Origin: Massilia sp. PAMC28688
GTDB taxonomy: Bacteria > Pseudomonadota > Gammaproteobacteria > Burkholderiales > Burkholderiaceae_D
Assembly (NCBI RefSeq): GCF_019443445.1
Contig: NZ_CP080378.1
Location: 806,001-870,000 of the forward strand
Length of the DNA stretch: 64,000 bases
Direction: 5' to 3'
The notes under the pieces are model-generated. The model had not been told where the DNA came from. It saw nothing but the letters and a program-made list of their open reading frames with translations, and did no database searches. Within the stretch, counting starts at the first letter, position 1, and the number at the start of each line of letters is the position of its first letter. Position numbers and translations under genes: made by a program. Below, in pieces: positions 10,646 to 18,956 of this stretch.

Positions 10646-11614
10646 TTAAGGTTGCGCGTGGCGGTGGTTCGCGGAGTAGTTGCCAGTGACGTAGTGTTCG
10701 AGCTGGCGTTCGATGTCGGTCAGCAGGCTCGATGCGCCAATGCGGAACAGGTGCGGCTCCAGCCATTCGCGGCCCAGCTCTTCCTTCATCAAGGTCAGGT
10801 ACTGCAGCGCGCTCTTGGCAGTGGCCACGCCGCCGGCCGGCTTGAAGCCCACCTGGAAGCCATACTGCTCGTGGTATTCGCGGATGGTGCGCACCATGGT
10901 CAGGGCCACGGGGATGGTGGCATTCACACCTTCCTTGCCGGTGGAAGTCTTGATGAAATCGGAACCGGCCATCATGCACACCCACGAGGCCTTGGCCACG
11001 TTTTCCAGCGTGAGCAGATCGCCCGTGGCGAGGATGGCCTTGACGTGGGCTTCGCCGCAGGCCTGGCGGTAGGCGACCATTTCGTCGTACAGCGCCTGCC
11101 AGTTGCCGGTCAGGACATGCTGGCGGGTGATCACGATATCAATCTCGGTGGCGCCGGCAGCTACCGACAATTCGATCTCGCGCACCTTGGTTTCCATGCT
11201 GGCCAGTCCCGCAGGGAAGGCCGTGGAGACCGCTGCAATCGGCAGGCGGCCATTCAGTATCCTCGCCGCTGGCGCGATCATCTCGTGGTACACGCACACG
11301 GCACCGGTGGTCAGGCCCGTGACACCGAGCGCTTCCATCAGATCGGTGCGCAGCGGGCGCATCGCCTTCATGCACAGGCGCTCGACGCGGCCGGGCGTAT
11401 CGTCGCCGCCGAGCGTGGTCAAGTCGATGCACTGCAGCGCCTTGATCAGCCACGCGGCCTGGTATTCCTTCTTGACCGTGCGGCGGTTGGCCAGACTGGC
11501 GGCGCGGCGGTCGGCGGCGTTGCGGTTGACCTTGATCTGGTTGACCCAGCCGAGGTCGAGGCCAACGGCCTCATTGCGCTTGAAGCCAGTGTGTGAGCCG
11601 GTATCGTGGGTCAT
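10646..11614 (-). CDS. deoC: Deoxyribose-phosphate aldolase
   Basis: A 322-residue class I aldolase that splits 2-deoxyribose-5-phosphate into acetaldehyde and glyceraldehyde-3-phosphate. The Schiff-base lysine lies in SDFIKTSTGKEG, and 'EIDIVITRQHVL' and 'VKAILATGDL' match the barrel strands of the family. The length resembles the longer DERA branch (about 320, like the human enzyme) rather than the 250-residue E. coli protein. The ATG overlaps the deoB stop by four bases, indicating tight coupling. Products go to glycolysis and to the neighbouring aldehyde dehydrogenase. Confidence 0.95.
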   Translation of the reverse strand: MTHDTGSHTGFKRNEAVGLDLGWVNQIKVNRNAADRRAASLANRRTVKKEYQAAWLIKALQCIDLTTLGGDDTPGRVERLCMKAMRPLRTDLMEALGVTGLTTGAVCVYHEMIAPAARILNGRLPIAAVSTAFPAGLASMETKVREIELSVAAGATEIDIVITRQHVLTGNWQALYDEMVAYRQACGEAHVKAILATGDLLTLENVAKASWVCMMAGSDFIKTSTGKEGVNATIPVALTMVRTIREYHEQYGFQVGFKPAGGVATAKSALQYLTLMKEELGREWLEPHLFRIGASSLLTDIERQLEHYVTGNYSANHRHAQP

Positions 11615-12804
11615 AACAGAGCGGTTCCATGTAAAGTTGGTGCGACCCCGAGGTGCCTGGCCAGGGTGGCGCCAATATCGGAGAAGGTTTCGGAAATCGG
11701 CAGCGCGCGCGGTGCGACGCCAGGGCCGAAGAAAATCATCGGGATGTGTTCGCGCGTGTGGTCGGACCCCGGCCAGCTCGGGTCGCAGCCATGGTCGGCG
11801 GTGATCACCACCAGGTCGCCTTCCTTGAGCCTGGCCATGAATTCCGGCAGTCTGCGGTCCATCTCGTGCAAGGCGTTGGAATAGCCGGCAATGTCGCGGC
11901 GGTGGCCGAAGGCCTGGTCAAAGTCCACGAAGTTGACGAAGGTGAGCGACTTGTCGCCTGCTTCTTCCGTCACCTTGAGCAGTGCGTCGAACAGTGCCAT
12001 GTTGTCGGCACCTTTGACCACGCGCGAAATGCCCTGGGTGGCGAAGATGTCGCTGATCTTGCCCAGGCCAATGACCTCGCCACCGGCATCCTTGACGTTG
12101 TCGAGCAGGGTCTTGGCAGGTGGCGCCACGGCGTAGTCGTGGCGGTTGCTGGTGCGGCGGTAGTTGCCGTTCTCGCCCAGGAAGGGGCGCGCGATCACGC
12201 GGCCGATGTTGTATGGCTTGACCAGTTCAAATGCGGCCTCGCACACCGCGTACAGGCGCTCCAGGCCAAAGTGTTCTTCATGCGCGGCGATCTGCATGAC
12301 CGAGTCGCCCGAGGTGTAGACGATGATCTTGCCGGTGGCGACATGCTCGTCGCCGTGGCGGTTGATGATTTCGGTGCCCGACGCGTGGCAGTTGCCCAGG
12401 TAGCCCACCAGGTTCATCTGCTGCTGCAGCTTGTCGGTCAGCTCCGCCGGAAACGATGGCGTCTCGCGCGGGAAGTAGCCCCAGTCGAACGTCACCGGCA
12501 CGCCGGCGATTTCCCAGTGGCCGCTCTGGGTGTCCTTGCCGGTGGAGCGCTCGCGCGCCGCGCCGTAGGCTCCGGTGAAGCCGTCGCGCATGGCGAAGCC
12601 TTCGGCCCACTGGCCGCAGGCCAGTTGGGCAGCAGCTGCCAGGCCCAGTTTTTCAAGATTCGGCAGCGCCATCGGCTTGCCTTCGGCAGCGGCCCAGCTG
12701 GCAATGTGGCCAAATGTGTTGGCACCGGCGTCGCCGTATTTGTCGGCATCGGGCGTGGCGCCCAGGCCAAAGGAATCGAGCAGCAAAATAAAGGCGCGTG
12801 ACAT
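11611..12804 (-). CDS. deoB: Phosphopentomutase
   Basis: A 397-residue metalloenzyme of the alkaline phosphatase superfamily, interconverting (deoxy)ribose-1-phosphate and -5-phosphate. The N-terminus LLLDSFGLGATPDADKYGD carries the first metal-binding Asp. The phosphorylated Thr region (RERSTGKDTQSGHWE) and the C-terminal ITADHGCDPSWPGSDHTRE metal site are both present. Length equals typical DeoB. It links punA upstream, which yields pentose-1-phosphate, with deoC downstream, which needs deoxyribose-5-phosphate. It overlaps deoC by four bases and follows punA by 27 bases. Confidence 0.96.
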   Translation of the reverse strand: MSRAFILLLDSFGLGATPDADKYGDAGANTFGHIASWAAAEGKPMALPNLEKLGLAAAAQLACGQWAEGFAMRDGFTGAYGAARERSTGKDTQSGHWEIAGVPVTFDWGYFPRETPSFPAELTDKLQQQMNLVGYLGNCHASGTEIINRHGDEHVATGKIIVYTSGDSVMQIAAHEEHFGLERLYAVCEAAFELVKPYNIGRVIARPFLGENGNYRRTSNRHDYAVAPPAKTLLDNVKDAGGEVIGLGKISDIFATQGISRVVKGADNMALFDALLKVTEEAGDKSLTFVNFVDFDQAFGHRRDIAGYSNALHEMDRRLPEFMARLKEGDLVVITADHGCDPSWPGSDHTREHIPMIFFGPGVAPRALPISETFSDIGATLARHLGVAPTLHGTALL

Positions 12805-12831
12805 GGTCGGCTCGCTAAAAAGGGTGAACGA

Positions 12832-13674
12832 TTATTGTGCCGCGCGCGGGGTTGCAGCGACGCGCTCCAGGAAGGCCAGGATCAGGGTGACCAGGTCCTT
12901 GGCACCGATGGCGGCGTACTTCAAAGTCTGCTCGTGCGACAGCGGGAATGGCGACAGGCCTTCGGCCAGGTTGGTGATGACCGAGACGCCGGTCACTTTC
13001 AGGCCGCAGTGGCGTGCCGACACGACTTCCGGCACCACCGACATGCCGACCACGTCTGCACCCAGGCGCGCCATGGCGCGGATTTCGGCGGCGGTTTCAA
13101 AGTTGGGGCCCGGGTAGGCGATGAACACACCCTCGTGCAGCTTGATTTGCTTGTCGGCGGCGGTGGCCTTGACCAGTTCGCGGATGTCGCTGTCGTAGGC
13201 ATTGGCCATGCTGAAGAAGCGCGGGCCGAAACGGTCGTCATTGGGGCCGATCATGGGCGTACCGGGCAGCCAGTTGATATGGTCAGTCAGTGCCACCAGG
13301 CTGCCGGCGTCCACTTCGGGACGCAGCGAACCGGCCGCATTGGTCACGAACAGCATCTCGCAGCCGAGCAGCTTGATCGTGCGCACGGCGCTGGTCATGA
13401 CTCCCATCCCGTAACCTTCATAGAAGTGACCACGGCCCTTCAGGCACACCACATCCACGCCGGCGAGCGTGCCCAGGACCAGCTGACCGGCATGGCCATG
13501 CACGGTGCTGATCGGGAAGCCCGGCAGTTCGTCAAAGCCGATCGACACCGCATTTTCCATCTGCTCGGCCAGCACGCCCAGCCCGGAACCGAGGATCAGC
13601 GCCACACGCGGAGCAAATCCGGGCTTGCGGGTACGGATGATGTCGGCGGCTTCAAATGGGGTGTTGTTCAGCAT
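12832..13674 (-). CDS. punA: Purine-nucleoside phosphorylase (PunA/XapA type)
   Basis: A 280-residue trimeric-type purine nucleoside phosphorylase. It cleaves inosine, guanosine or their deoxy forms with phosphate. Landmarks are ALILGSGLGVLAE (phosphate loop), HGHAGQLVLG, KGRGHFYEGYGM, VTNAAGSLRPEV and GMSVVPEVVSARHCGLKV, the signature of the high-molecular class. ATG 13674 gives the usual length; an in-frame extension to 13773 is AT-rich leader. It is the first gene of the minus-strand deo operon, so the region 13675-13977 should hold the operon promoter. Confidence 0.94.
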   Translation of the reverse strand: MLNNTPFEAADIIRTRKPGFAPRVALILGSGLGVLAEQMENAVSIGFDELPGFPISTVHGHAGQLVLGTLAGVDVVCLKGRGHFYEGYGMGVMTSAVRTIKLLGCEMLFVTNAAGSLRPEVDAGSLVALTDHINWLPGTPMIGPNDDRFGPRFFSMANAYDSDIRELVKATAADKQIKLHEGVFIAYPGPNFETAAEIRAMARLGADVVGMSVVPEVVSARHCGLKVTGVSVITNLAEGLSPFPLSHEQTLKYAAIGAKDLVTLILAFLERVAATPRAAQ

Positions 13675-13977
13675 GAGGGTTCCTTGTCTGGTTCGCGTGG
13701 TGAGGTGACGGCGGACAGCGCTGACCCACTGATGGGTTGCCACATGAAAATTGATCGCTGTATTTGCTGTCACTACTTAAGTATTATAACTATGCATGAG
13801 GGTCGATATGTATGGCAAATACCATTTTTCTTGCTGATTTATAGGCCTCACATATAAATACCAGGTAAAACTGTTGGCGCAGGGCATCGCCAACGCCTCG
13901 ATCAGAGAGCTGTTACACATTCATTGATTGACAGAATCAAAACATGTGTCTACCATCGCAGACAATTGTTTAATTGA
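13675..13977. promoter_or_regulatory. Divergent promoter region punA/psuK
   Basis: About 300 bases of AT-richer DNA between the divergently transcribed deo operon and psuK. It contains the composite regulatory element listed separately (13806-13859). For psuK, a possible promoter is TTGCTG at 13831-13836 and TATAAA at 13853-13858, 16 bases apart, so the element overlaps it. The stretch ACAATTGTTTA at 13962-13972 just before psuK recurs at 21545-21555 before the transaldolase gene. No small gene is evident. Confidence 0.6.
13806..13859 (+). promoter_or_regulatory. Composite regulatory element, copy 1 (punA/psuK)
   Basis: Two blocks are visible. Block A, ATATGTATGGCAAATAC at 13806-13822, is identical over 17 bases to the minus strand at 21419-21403. 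Block B at 13837-13859 has arms ATTTATA and TATAAAT around nine bases, 23 bp in all. The distance from the GGC of block A to the start of block B is 23 bases, the same as in the two other copies. It reads toward psuK. Likely an operator plus upstream activator or second operator half; the protein is unknown. Confidence 0.65.
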
Positions 13978-15132
13978 TTGCCGATCGTGAACGAAATTTC
14001 CAAAAAAGACCAGTTGTACGAGCTCATACGCGCAAATCCCTTCATTTCTCAGCAGGATCTTGCCGTGCAACTGCGGCTGTCACGCTCGGCCGTCGCCGGC
14101 TACATTGCCGGCTTGATCCGCGACCGACGCCTGCTCGGGCGCGCCTATGTGCTGCCGGACAATCGCCCCATCGTCTGCCTGGGTGGCGCCAACCTGGACC
14201 GCAAGCTGCGCTCCACGAGCACGCTGCGCATGGGCACCTCCAATCCCGCACGCCAGGACGAATCATTTGGCGGCGTGGCGCGCAACATCGCGGAAAACCT
14301 GGCCCGCCTGTCCACGCCCGTGTCCCTGATCACGGTCATCGGCGACGACTCGTCCGGCCAGGCCCTGCTCCAGCATGCCGAAGGCGTGGGCATCGACACC
14401 CGCGCCACGCTCAAGCTGCAGGGAGTGTGCACCGGCACCTACACCGCGGTACTGGACGACCATGGCGAGATGATGCTGGCCCTGGCCGACATGGCACTGT
14501 ACGACGCCCTCACGCCGGAATTTCTGTCCACCCGCCAGCCGCAGCGGGCATCGGCCGCCCTTACCGTGGCCGACATGAACCTGCCGCGCGAGACGCTCAA
14601 GCTGCTGCTGGAAGACGCCGCGCGTGATGCCATTGCGCTGGTGATCGTGGCGGTATCGCAGCCCAAGATGAGCCACCTGCCGGAAGACCTGCACGGCCTG
14701 CGCCTCCTGATCCTGAACCAGGGCGAGCTGGAAACGCGGGTGGGCAGGCAGCTCAAGACCGAAGCCGACCTGCTGGCCGCATGCCGCACCGTGCAGCTGC
14801 AAGGGGCCAAGGACGTGATCGTGACGCGCGGTGGCACCGGCGTGATCTACACCACCGCCCAGGGCATTGCCCACCTGGACGCGCCCGATGCCCACATCGT
14901 GGACGTTACCGGCGCCGGCGACGCCTTTGCCGCCGCCGTGTGCTGGTCCATGTTCCACGGCAGCGACGACCTGCTGCTGGCCTGCCGCCGCGGTCTGCGC
15001 CTGTCGGCCATGACACTCGAATGCGAAGAAACCGTTTGCCCCTACCTGAGCGCCGACATCCTGTCCGACATCCATAACTTTGACAGCGTCCCTGCGAGCC
15101 CGCAGGCCTTTAACGCCCTCTATCAGGATTGA
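13978..15132 (+). CDS. psuK: Pseudouridine kinase with N-terminal winged-helix domain (PfkB family)
   Basis: A 384-residue fusion-type protein. Residues about 5-58 form a winged helix-turn-helix ([21 protein letters not shown], recognition helix around [14 protein letters not shown]; partial quotes). Residues 65-384 are a PfkB sugar kinase with the GGANLDRK start, the [14 protein letters not shown] block and the catalytic-base motif [13 protein letters not shown]. With psuG directly downstream (one base apart), the substrate is most likely pseudouridine, phosphorylated at 5'. The start is uncertain: TTG 13978 or GTG 13987, neither with a strong ribosome site. The DNA-binding domain may let the kinase regulate its own operon. 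Confidence 0.85.
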   Translation: MPIVNEISKKDQLYELIRANPFISQQDLAVQLRLSRSAVAGYIAGLIRDRRLLGRAYVLPDNRPIVCLGGANLDRKLRSTSTLRMGTSNPARQDESFGGVARNIAENLARLSTPVSLITVIGDDSSGQALLQHAEGVGIDTRATLKLQGVCTGTYTAVLDDHGEMMLALADMALYDALTPEFLSTRQPQRASAALTVADMNLPRETLKLLLEDAARDAIALVIVAVSQPKMSHLPEDLHGLRLLILNQGELETRVGRQLKTEADLLAACRTVQLQGAKDVIVTRGGTGVIYTTAQGIAHLDAPDAHIVDVTGAGDAFAAAVCWSMFHGSDDLLLACRRGLRLSAMTLECEETVCPYLSADILSDIHNFDSVPASPQAFNALYQD

Positions 15133-15133
15133 C

Positions 15134-16063
15134 ATGCAACAGTTCCTCAAGTTTTCCCCGGAAGTGGCCGCCGCCCGCTCGGCCGGCAAACCAGTGGTCG
15201 CCCTGGAGTCGACCATCATCTCGCACGGCATGCCGTATCCGCAGAATGTGCAGATGGCGCAGGAAGTCGAACAGATCATCCGCGATGCCGGTGCCGTGCC
15301 GGCCACCATCGCCATCATCGATGGCAAGATCTGCATCGGCCTGGCCCCAGAACAGCTGGAACTGCTCGGCACCTCCCCCGACGCCATGAAAGTGAGCCGC
15401 CGCGATCTGCCCTTCGTGCTGGCTACGCGGCGCCTGGGCGCCACCACCGTGGCCGCGACCATGATCTGCGCCCAGCTGGCGGGCATCGAGGTGTTTGTCA
15501 CCGGCGGCATCGGCGGCGTCCACCGCGGTGCGGAAACGAGCTTCGACATTTCGGCCGACCTGCAGGAATTGGCCCGCACCGACGTGGCCGTGGTATGCGC
15601 GGGCGTCAAGTCGATTCTCGACATTGGCCTGACGCTGGAATACCTGGAAACCTACGGCGTACCGGTGGTGTCCGTCGGCCAGCAGGCCTTCCCCGCGTTC
15701 TTCACGCGCGACAGCGGCTTTGCGGCCGACTTCCAGTTCGACAGTGCGATTGAACAGGCTTCCTTCATCCAGACCAAGTGGCAGCTGGGGCTGCACGGCG
15801 GCGTGGTGGTGGCCAATCCGGTGCCCGAGGCGTTTGCCATGCAAAAGGAAGAAATCGACCGCATCACCGACCAGGCCTTGATGGAAGCGGACCAGCGCGG
15901 CGTGACCGGCAAGGCCGTGACACCATTTCTGCTCTCGCGCATCAAGGAACTGACGCAAGGCCGCAGCCTTGCGACAAACATCGCCCTGGTCAAGCACAAT
16001 GCCCTGGTCGGCGCCCAGCTGGCGGTGGCCATGCGCGACCTGCCGGGCCTCAAACCTCTGTAA
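15134..16063 (+). CDS. psuG: Pseudouridine-5'-phosphate glycosidase
   Basis: A 309-residue enzyme that breaks the C-glycosidic bond of pseudouridine 5'-phosphate, giving uracil and ribose-5-phosphate. Family landmarks are [15 protein letters not shown] (with the catalytic-site Glu), [14 protein letters not shown], the Lys-containing [11 protein letters not shown], and the manganese-site region around ANPVPEAFA. Length matches PsuG. ATG 15134 follows the psuK stop immediately, while the longer in-frame form from 15080 would overlap psuK. Together with psuK it completes pseudouridine salvage or degradation. Confidence 0.96.
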   Translation: MQQFLKFSPEVAAARSAGKPVVALESTIISHGMPYPQNVQMAQEVEQIIRDAGAVPATIAIIDGKICIGLAPEQLELLGTSPDAMKVSRRDLPFVLATRRLGATTVAATMICAQLAGIEVFVTGGIGGVHRGAETSFDISADLQELARTDVAVVCAGVKSILDIGLTLEYLETYGVPVVSVGQQAFPAFFTRDSGFAADFQFDSAIEQASFIQTKWQLGLHGGVVVANPVPEAFAMQKEEIDRITDQALMEADQRGVTGKAVTPFLLSRIKELTQGRSLATNIALVKHNALVGAQLAVAMRDLPGLKPL

Positions 16064-16072
16064 GGCAGTGCC

Positions 16073-16975
16073 ATGTCGATCGACCTGAAGCAGCTCAAGT
16101 ACTTCCTGGCCGTGGCTGAAGAAAAAAGCTTCAGCCGCGCCGCCGAACGGCTGCACATCTCGCAGCCTCCCCTGTCGCAGCAGATCATGAAGCTGGAAAG
16201 CGAGTTGGGCGTGCGCCTGTTCGCCCGCACCACGCGCACCTTCGAGCTGACGGTGGCGGGCAAGGCGCTCATGGGCGAGGCATCGGACCTGCTGGCCAAG
16301 ATGCGCATGACGATTGATACCATCCGCCAGATCGACCGCGGCGAAGTGGGGCGGCTGCGGGTGGGCATCGTGGGTTCGGCCATGTGGGGCCCGATTCCCA
16401 GCCTGCTCGAAGAATTCCAGACCAAGTATCCGCGCGTGACCTGGACGCTGCACGAGTCGGGTCCCAACGTGCAGTACGACGCCCTGCGCGCCAAGCAGAT
16501 CGACGTGGGCTTCTGGCGCGAGCCGAAGCTTGACGAAGATGACCTGCGCAACGACCACCTGCGCCAGGAATTGTGCTTTCGCGAGAACGTGTGCGTGGCC
16601 GTCAACGAGCATCACCCGCTGGCCACCCTGCCCCACATCGAGCTGACCGACATTCGCGACGAACCGATGCTCACGCTGGCGCTCGACAAATCGGCCTTCC
16701 CGCGCTACCTGATCCAGTGCTGCGTCAAGGCGGGCTTTCAGCCGGCGATTTTCCAGGAAGCGTCCGAGCCGCAAACGCTGCTGGCCATGGTGGGTGCGGG
16801 CCTGGGCGTGGCGCTCATGCCCGAGACCACCAGCCGCATCGGCTGGCCGGGCGTGATCTTTTTGCCGATCAAGACCAATCCGCCGTCGGCCAATCTGTAT
16901 ATTACTTACACAACACTGGATGATGCGCCGGTGGTGCGCGCTTTCCTCAACATCCTCAATCCACCCGAGGCCTGA
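16073..16975 (+). CDS. LysR-family transcriptional regulator
   Basis: A 300-residue LysR regulator. The N-terminal winged helix is textbook: LKQLKYFLAVAEEKSFSRAAERL, then SQPPLSQQIMKLESELG and LFARTTRTFELT (partial quotes). A periplasmic-binding-protein-like effector domain follows (about 90-295). It lies 9 bases after psuG on the same strand, so it is probably cotranscribed with psuKG. LysR genes are more often divergent from their targets; here it may control psuKG or other nucleoside genes. The effector cannot be inferred. Confidence 0.92.
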   Translation: MSIDLKQLKYFLAVAEEKSFSRAAERLHISQPPLSQQIMKLESELGVRLFARTTRTFELTVAGKALMGEASDLLAKMRMTIDTIRQIDRGEVGRLRVGIVGSAMWGPIPSLLEEFQTKYPRVTWTLHESGPNVQYDALRAKQIDVGFWREPKLDEDDLRNDHLRQELCFRENVCVAVNEHHPLATLPHIELTDIRDEPMLTLALDKSAFPRYLIQCCVKAGFQPAIFQEASEPQTLLAMVGAGLGVALMPETTSRIGWPGVIFLPIKTNPPSANLYITYTTLDDAPVVRAFLNILNPPEA

Positions 16976-16985
16976 CCCCGGACCG

Positions 16986-17020
16986 CCAGGCCAGCGCAGT
17001 GCCTGCGCGTGCGGGCCTGG
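16986..17020. terminator. Convergent-gene hairpin
   Basis: A nested hairpin sits between the converging lysR-type gene and the TPR gene. The outer arms are CCAGGCC (16986-16992) and GGCCTGG (17014-17020). The inner arms are GCGCAG (16994-16999) and CTGCGC (17003-17008). There is no T-run on either side, so intrinsic termination is uncertain. Confidence 0.35.
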
Positions 17021-17026
17021 GTGCCG

Positions 17027-18871
17027 CTATCGGGTCGGATCTGCCGCCCTTGGTCCCTGTAGATACTTGTCCAGCGCGGCCTTCATCGGTGCCAGGTCGA
17101 CCTTCTTTTCGGCCAGCTCCCGGAACTTAAGAAAGGACGCGTCGGCCTCGGCCCGCTTGCCGAGCCAGTCGAGCAACTGGCCGCGGTCCAGCCAGGCGTA
17201 GGCATCATCCGGGTATTTCGTGACATAGGCCAGGGTTTGGGCTTCGGCCTGCGGCGCCTTGGTACGTATGCTGATCATCATGAGCCGGTGCTGGGCAAAT
17301 TGCGCATGCTGGCCGGCTGCCAGCGCTTTTTCGAAAAAGGGCATGGCCTGCTCCAACTCCTGCGTTTCATACAATGCGCGCCCCAGCAGGATGGGAAGAT
17401 GCACGTCGCCGGGATACGCTTTTGCCGCATTTTCCAGCATCCGCGCGGCCCAGACCGCCTCGCCGATATTGAGCAGGATGCGCGCCCGTTCACGCGTGGC
17501 GTGCTCACTGACTGGCTCAAAGCGTGACAGCGTCAGGGAAGTGGCCAGGGTCTCCCAGCGGTCGGCCGGCAGATAGACCATGGCGTTGGTGAGCGGAGCG
17601 AGGACCCGGGTAGAGGGAAATTCCAGCGCGTAGGGCTTCAGGAGGGCAATCGTGTCCGCATACTGTTTATCGCTATTTGGATAGTCAATTTTATCCTCGG
17701 CGGCGCGTGCCTTCATGCTGATCAAGAGAGGTCGCGCCCCGGACAGGAGCTGCAACTGGCTTGCATGCTCGCGCATCGCGTCATGGCTTCCGCTCCAGCG
17801 CGGTTTCAAACCCACCGACACCTGCCCCGCCACATCGAAACATCCCGCATCCGCAAGCTGTGCGCTGAGGATGATTTCTTTTTCAACCCACGCATCACTG
17901 CTCATCCTGGCGCCGAGCAGCATGGCCGCATGCGCGGGCATCATGCGCGGCTCCAGCTCAAGCGCGCGGCGCAGCAGGACATAAGATTGTCCAACCAGCT
18001 CCACCATTTGCCGATAGTTTTCCGCCTTAGTGTTGTCGATCGTGTCGAACCCGCGCGCATCGCTTGCGCGTTGCACGGTATGAATACCGCTGGCGGCGAG
18101 CGCAAAGGCACTATCTGGCGCCCTGGCCAGCCATTGGGCGGCAATGCGGCCAGCCTGTGCACCGCCGTCGAAAGCGCCCAGGTCACGATGAATGACTTCG
18201 CTGAAGTCCTTGCTGGAAAAATGGCGTTCCAGGTTGCGTCTGAACAGTTGTTCGAGTTTGTCCAGTGTCCCCGTGTCCAGGTGCTCCTGCACTGTCGCCA
18301 GGGAGATTGACGGTTCAAATTTGTAATGGCAGTAAGCTTTGACCACCTCTGGCGCGGCCTTACTATCCGGGTGATCCGGAAAGGCGAGGCAGCGCTGGAG
18401 CGGATCGGCAATGGCGTCCGCCAGCCTGGCCTTGGCCAGGTAGTCGCGCAGCCGTTCAGGGGCCTTGGTCAGTGGCCCTGGCGGCGGCGCCCAGCCGGGA
18501 GGGCTGTCCAGCGTCCACACGTATTGGACTTGCACCCATGCTTTGACTGGTTTGCCATTCTCCCGCATCGGCGCGATCTTGCAGCGCGACAGCGCCTCCA
18601 GTGCGGCCTGATCCAGGCGCGGATACAGACTCGACACGGCTACCTTGCTGTCAAGGACGGTGCCGTCCGCGCCGGGCAGCATGGCCAACGTCACGGTTCC
18701 CTCCTGCGTCCTGCGCTGGGCTTCGATCGGGTAAGTCGGGCGCGGACAATTCGAGAAATCGATGGTGCCCGGTTTGGCAGGCGCGCCTTTCACGGCAGCG
18801 GCAGCGGCCACGCCATGGGCCAGCGCGGACAGCGCCAGGATACTGAGCAAGGACGGGATGGTACGGTTCAT
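17027..18871 (-). CDS. Periplasmic TonB_C-domain protein with DUF4034/TPR-like repeats
   Basis: A 614-residue exported protein. The N-terminus is a cleavable-looking signal peptide ending around AHGVAAAAA. Residues about 40-125 form a TonB C-terminal-like domain (CPRPTYPIEAQRRTQEGTV, then ALEALSRCKIAPM and VQVQYVW; partial quotes). The rest is helical with a DUF4034-like block and TPR-like repeats near the end (ILLGRALYETQELEQAMPFFEKAL region). Real TonB proteins are membrane anchored and place this domain at the end; here it comes first and no anchor follows. It is encoded 85 bases downstream of a TonB receptor on the same strand, but a terminator lies between. Function unknown; periplasmic scaffold or TonB-like accessory is possible. 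Confidence 0.72.
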   Translation of the reverse strand: MNRTIPSLLSILALSALAHGVAAAAAVKGAPAKPGTIDFSNCPRPTYPIEAQRRTQEGTVTLAMLPGADGTVLDSKVAVSSLYPRLDQAALEALSRCKIAPMRENGKPVKAWVQVQYVWTLDSPPGWAPPPGPLTKAPERLRDYLAKARLADAIADPLQRCLAFPDHPDSKAAPEVVKAYCHYKFEPSISLATVQEHLDTGTLDKLEQLFRRNLERHFSSKDFSEVIHRDLGAFDGGAQAGRIAAQWLARAPDSAFALAASGIHTVQRASDARGFDTIDNTKAENYRQMVELVGQSYVLLRRALELEPRMMPAHAAMLLGARMSSDAWVEKEIILSAQLADAGCFDVAGQVSVGLKPRWSGSHDAMREHASQLQLLSGARPLLISMKARAAEDKIDYPNSDKQYADTIALLKPYALEFPSTRVLAPLTNAMVYLPADRWETLATSLTLSRFEPVSEHATRERARILLNIGEAVWAARMLENAAKAYPGDVHLPILLGRALYETQELEQAMPFFEKALAAGQHAQFAQHRLMMISIRTKAPQAEAQTLAYVTKYPDDAYAWLDRGQLLDWLGKRAEADASFLKFRELAEKKVDLAPMKAALDKYLQGPRAADPTR

Positions 18872-18902
18872 GGGGCGGAAGGCTTGCGAAGAAGCTGCAA
18901 AT

Positions 18903-18940
18903 AAAAAAATGCCCCGTGCCTTTTCAGCGCACGGGGCTTT
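18903..18940 (-). terminator. Rho-independent terminator after the TonB receptor gene
   Basis: The perfect arms GCCCCGTGC (18911-18919) and GCACGGGGC (18929-18937) surround a nine-base loop. On the minus strand the hairpin is followed by a T-rich run (complement of 18903-18910). It lies just after the receptor stop at 18957 and would separate the receptor from the TonB_C/TPR gene. Confidence 0.85.
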
Positions 18941-18956
18941 GCGGAGGAGGCGGTGC

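Noticed and set aside
15110..16774. A 554-residue minus-strand frame
   Set aside because: It is antisense to psuG and the LysR gene and is His/Gln/Arg-rich in the way of shadow frames.
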